A DNA stretch of 64,000 nucleotides from Phycisphaerales bacterium (GTDB lineage: Bacteria > Planctomycetota > Phycisphaerae > Phycisphaerales > SM1A02), in assembly GCA_029260575.1 (NCBI GenBank), contig JAJDDB010000035.1, positions 124,001-188,000 of the forward strand. The letters run 5' to 3'. The notes beneath the pieces were generated by a model, which did no database searches, was not told the DNA's origin, and saw only the letters and a list, made by a program, of their open reading frames with translations. The position numbers and the translations under genes were made by a program. The stretch's first letter is position 1. Each line of letters starts with the position of its first letter. This document shows, piece after piece, positions 62,625 through 64,000 of this stretch.

Positions 62625-64000
62625 ATGATGCTGCGGACTGCATTACTCCTGTCTTTTGTCGTCCTGTTCGGTTTATCCGAACGATCGCAAACCGACGCCC
62701 CCGTAGTTGCTGAGCACGTCGATGCGGCGACCGCGGAAGACGCCGATGCTCAGACGCGACGCCTCATGGTTGACACCATGGACGATCGGCACTGGCTGAT
62801 CCGCGCGGTGGCGGCGCTTCGACTGGAAACGTGGCAGCACGCCGATGCTCTGGCTCTGCTTCAGCAACTTGCATCAGATTCGGACTGGCGCGTGCGCAGT
62901 TTCGCGGTGCGCGCACTTGCACGTCGGGCCGACGGACAGCCGCTGCTTGCGAATCTCAACGATCGTTCGCCGCACGTCATGCGCACCGCTCTGCTCTACG
63001 GAATCACTGTGGATGTGAAACGGCTGCGCCAGCATATTGCCCGGCAACTCAGTGAAAGCAATCTCGACGATGTGCTGCTTGGCGTGGAACTTGCAGCTCT
63101 AAGCGCCGATGCGACCCTGCACGAACGGGCGCAAACAATCCTCGCAGAGCTCATCCCCCGGCTGGATGACAATGAACTACTCGTGCTCAGCGATCGCCTT
63201 GGTGCAGCGTGTGGATTGGCAGCCGAAGCAACGCGTGCCGACTGGCAGTTGTGGATCGATGATGACAGCGCTTCCATCGTCGTCAAACCTCGCACACATG
63301 CGCCGAGTTGGACGACAGTTGACAACGATGCGGCTGTCGACGATGCACAACCCGAAACACGCGCATCCATTGCCGCGCTCGACGACACACGATTTATCGC
63401 ATTTCGTGATGACTATCTGCGAAGTCTGCGGCGCCAGTCGATTGATCTTGTTATCTGTATTGATCGCTCGACATCAATGACGCAGACGATCAACGCAGTC
63501 AAGACAAGCACATCATTGCTGATAAATTTCATGGACAACGCATCTGCATCCGCGCGCGTCGGTGTGGTGACGTATGCAGGGCATCCGAGCGAGCTTACGG
63601 CATTACCGCTTTCGAATCGACCGGCACAGGTGCAGCAATTCGTACGCAGTATCGGGCTTGGCCATGGCTCGATCGAAACCGTGACCCTCGCGCTTACAAC
63701 TGCGCTGGATACAAATACATTTCGAAAGAATGCGCTGAAGGTCGTCATTCTGATCGGCGATGAGCCGTATCAGAAACGTAATCGCACTGAATTGCAGGCG
63801 CTGCTGGAGCGTGCGCTCGATGAAGAAATTGTTGTCTGCACTGTCAAAGCGGGCAGCGAAGAGCGCAGGAATGTTGCAGAAGGTGCGACGTTTCTGCCGG
63901 AGTTCGAGGAAATTGCCCGTAGTGGCGGAGGGCGCTGTGCTGATCTCTTTGAGCCGTCTGATGTCGCTCGGCTGATTCTGGCGCTGGCGATCGGAGGTTC
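62625..64000 (+). CDS. Secreted protein with HEAT-like repeats and a VWA domain (partial)
   Basis: The frame opens at ATG 62625 and is still open at the window end, so 458 residues are visible. The signal region is MMLRTALLLSFVVLFGLS. Residues about 40-200 are short helix pairs with HWLIRAVAALRLETW and DWRVRSFAVRALARR, a HEAT-repeat style. A VWA domain then starts at SIDLVICIDRSTSM, where DRSTS is the metal-ion-dependent adhesion site, followed by VGVVTYAG and VVILIGDEPY. It may bind ligands at the surface in a metal-dependent way. It lies 48 bases after the second thioredoxin-like gene. Confidence 0.8.
   Translation, partial: MMLRTALLLSFVVLFGLSERSQTDAPVVAEHVDAATAEDADAQTRRLMVDTMDDRHWLIRAVAALRLETWQHADALALLQQLASDSDWRVRSFAVRALARRADGQPLLANLNDRSPHVMRTALLYGITVDVKRLRQHIARQLSESNLDDVLLGVELAALSADATLHERAQTILAELIPRLDDNELLVLSDRLGAACGLAAEATRADWQLWIDDDSASIVVKPRTHAPSWTTVDNDAAVDDAQPETRASIAALDDTRFIAFRDDYLRSLRRQSIDLVICIDRSTSMTQTINAVKTSTSLLINFMDNASASARVGVVTYAGHPSELTALPLSNRPAQVQQFVRSIGLGHGSIETVTLALTTALDTNTFRKNALKVVILIGDEPYQKRNRTELQALLERALDEEIVVCTVKAGSEERRNVAEGATFLPEFEEIARSGGGRCADLFEPSDVARLILALAIGG

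Overview
The window looks like a chromosomal segment of a planctomycete, most likely of the class Phycisphaerae. The evidence is mixed. Secreted proteins end either in a GC-type dockerin-like pair (CPAD...VDVFDLL motifs) or in PEP-CTERM-like tails (VPAPG or VPGPSG, a hydrophobic stretch, then an Arg cluster). One secreted protein carries the Cys-rich CC..H..GC module common in this phylum. PurF, sigma factor and TatC are atypical, and most genes sit in short strand-switching groups. The sequence is moderately GC-rich. I see no transposase, phage gene, CRISPR array or rRNA. There is one tRNA, tRNA-Ala(CGC).

Layout. 1-1210: end of an unknown secreted protein and a small membrane protein. 1274-7771: a tightly overlapping four-gene cluster for making and probably transferring a CMP-activated nonulosonic (sialic-like) acid: a 1215-residue DUF115/Maf-type fusion protein, then neuA-, neuB- and neuC-like genes, all joined by 4-base stop/start overlaps. 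7930-9609: an HDOD protein and a LonN-domain protein. 9752-10537: a lipoprotein amidase. 10950-13496: gyrB. 13516-19022, minus strand: ECF sigma factor, putative anti-sigma factor, CbpA-like DnaJ protein, polyprenyl glycosylphosphotransferase, QueC and a dockerin-tagged cupredoxin. 19150-21588: tatC, tadA and a HAD hydrolase, meeting truD tail to tail. 22919-28422, minus strand: bifunctional nuclease, NAD-dependent dehydrogenase, a large beta-helix dockerin protein and metK. 28761-31443: PEP-CTERM protein, RsmB-like rRNA methyltransferase and EIIA-Ntr. 31463-37063: an Fe-S/TPR membrane protein, a secreted protein, an unusual sigma-70 factor and ndk.

37064-37753 is the longest stretch without a gene I can defend. 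37754-40955: two small exported proteins and a long purF. 41021-42333: a tandem duplicate of PEP-CTERM proteins. 42593-47733: two helical-repeat proteins, rpsD and a PpiD-like chaperone. 47734-54078: tRNA-binding protein, unknown secreted protein, ileS, and an ArsR-ZIP pair that looks like a zinc-uptake operon. 54273-58728: tRNA-Ala, mutS and a TPR-sulfotransferase. 58795-64000: two paralogous WCGDC thioredoxin-like proteins on either side of a large serine hydrolase, then a HEAT/VWA protein that runs off the end.

The most interesting unit is the nonulosonate cluster. It has every step from UDP-GlcNAc to a CMP-sugar plus a candidate transferase fused to a cytidylyltransferase-like and a cysteine-stripped radical-SAM-like region. 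The thioredoxin/hydrolase/thioredoxin block and the 690-base unexplained spacer come next. All function calls are from reading motifs; no database search was run.
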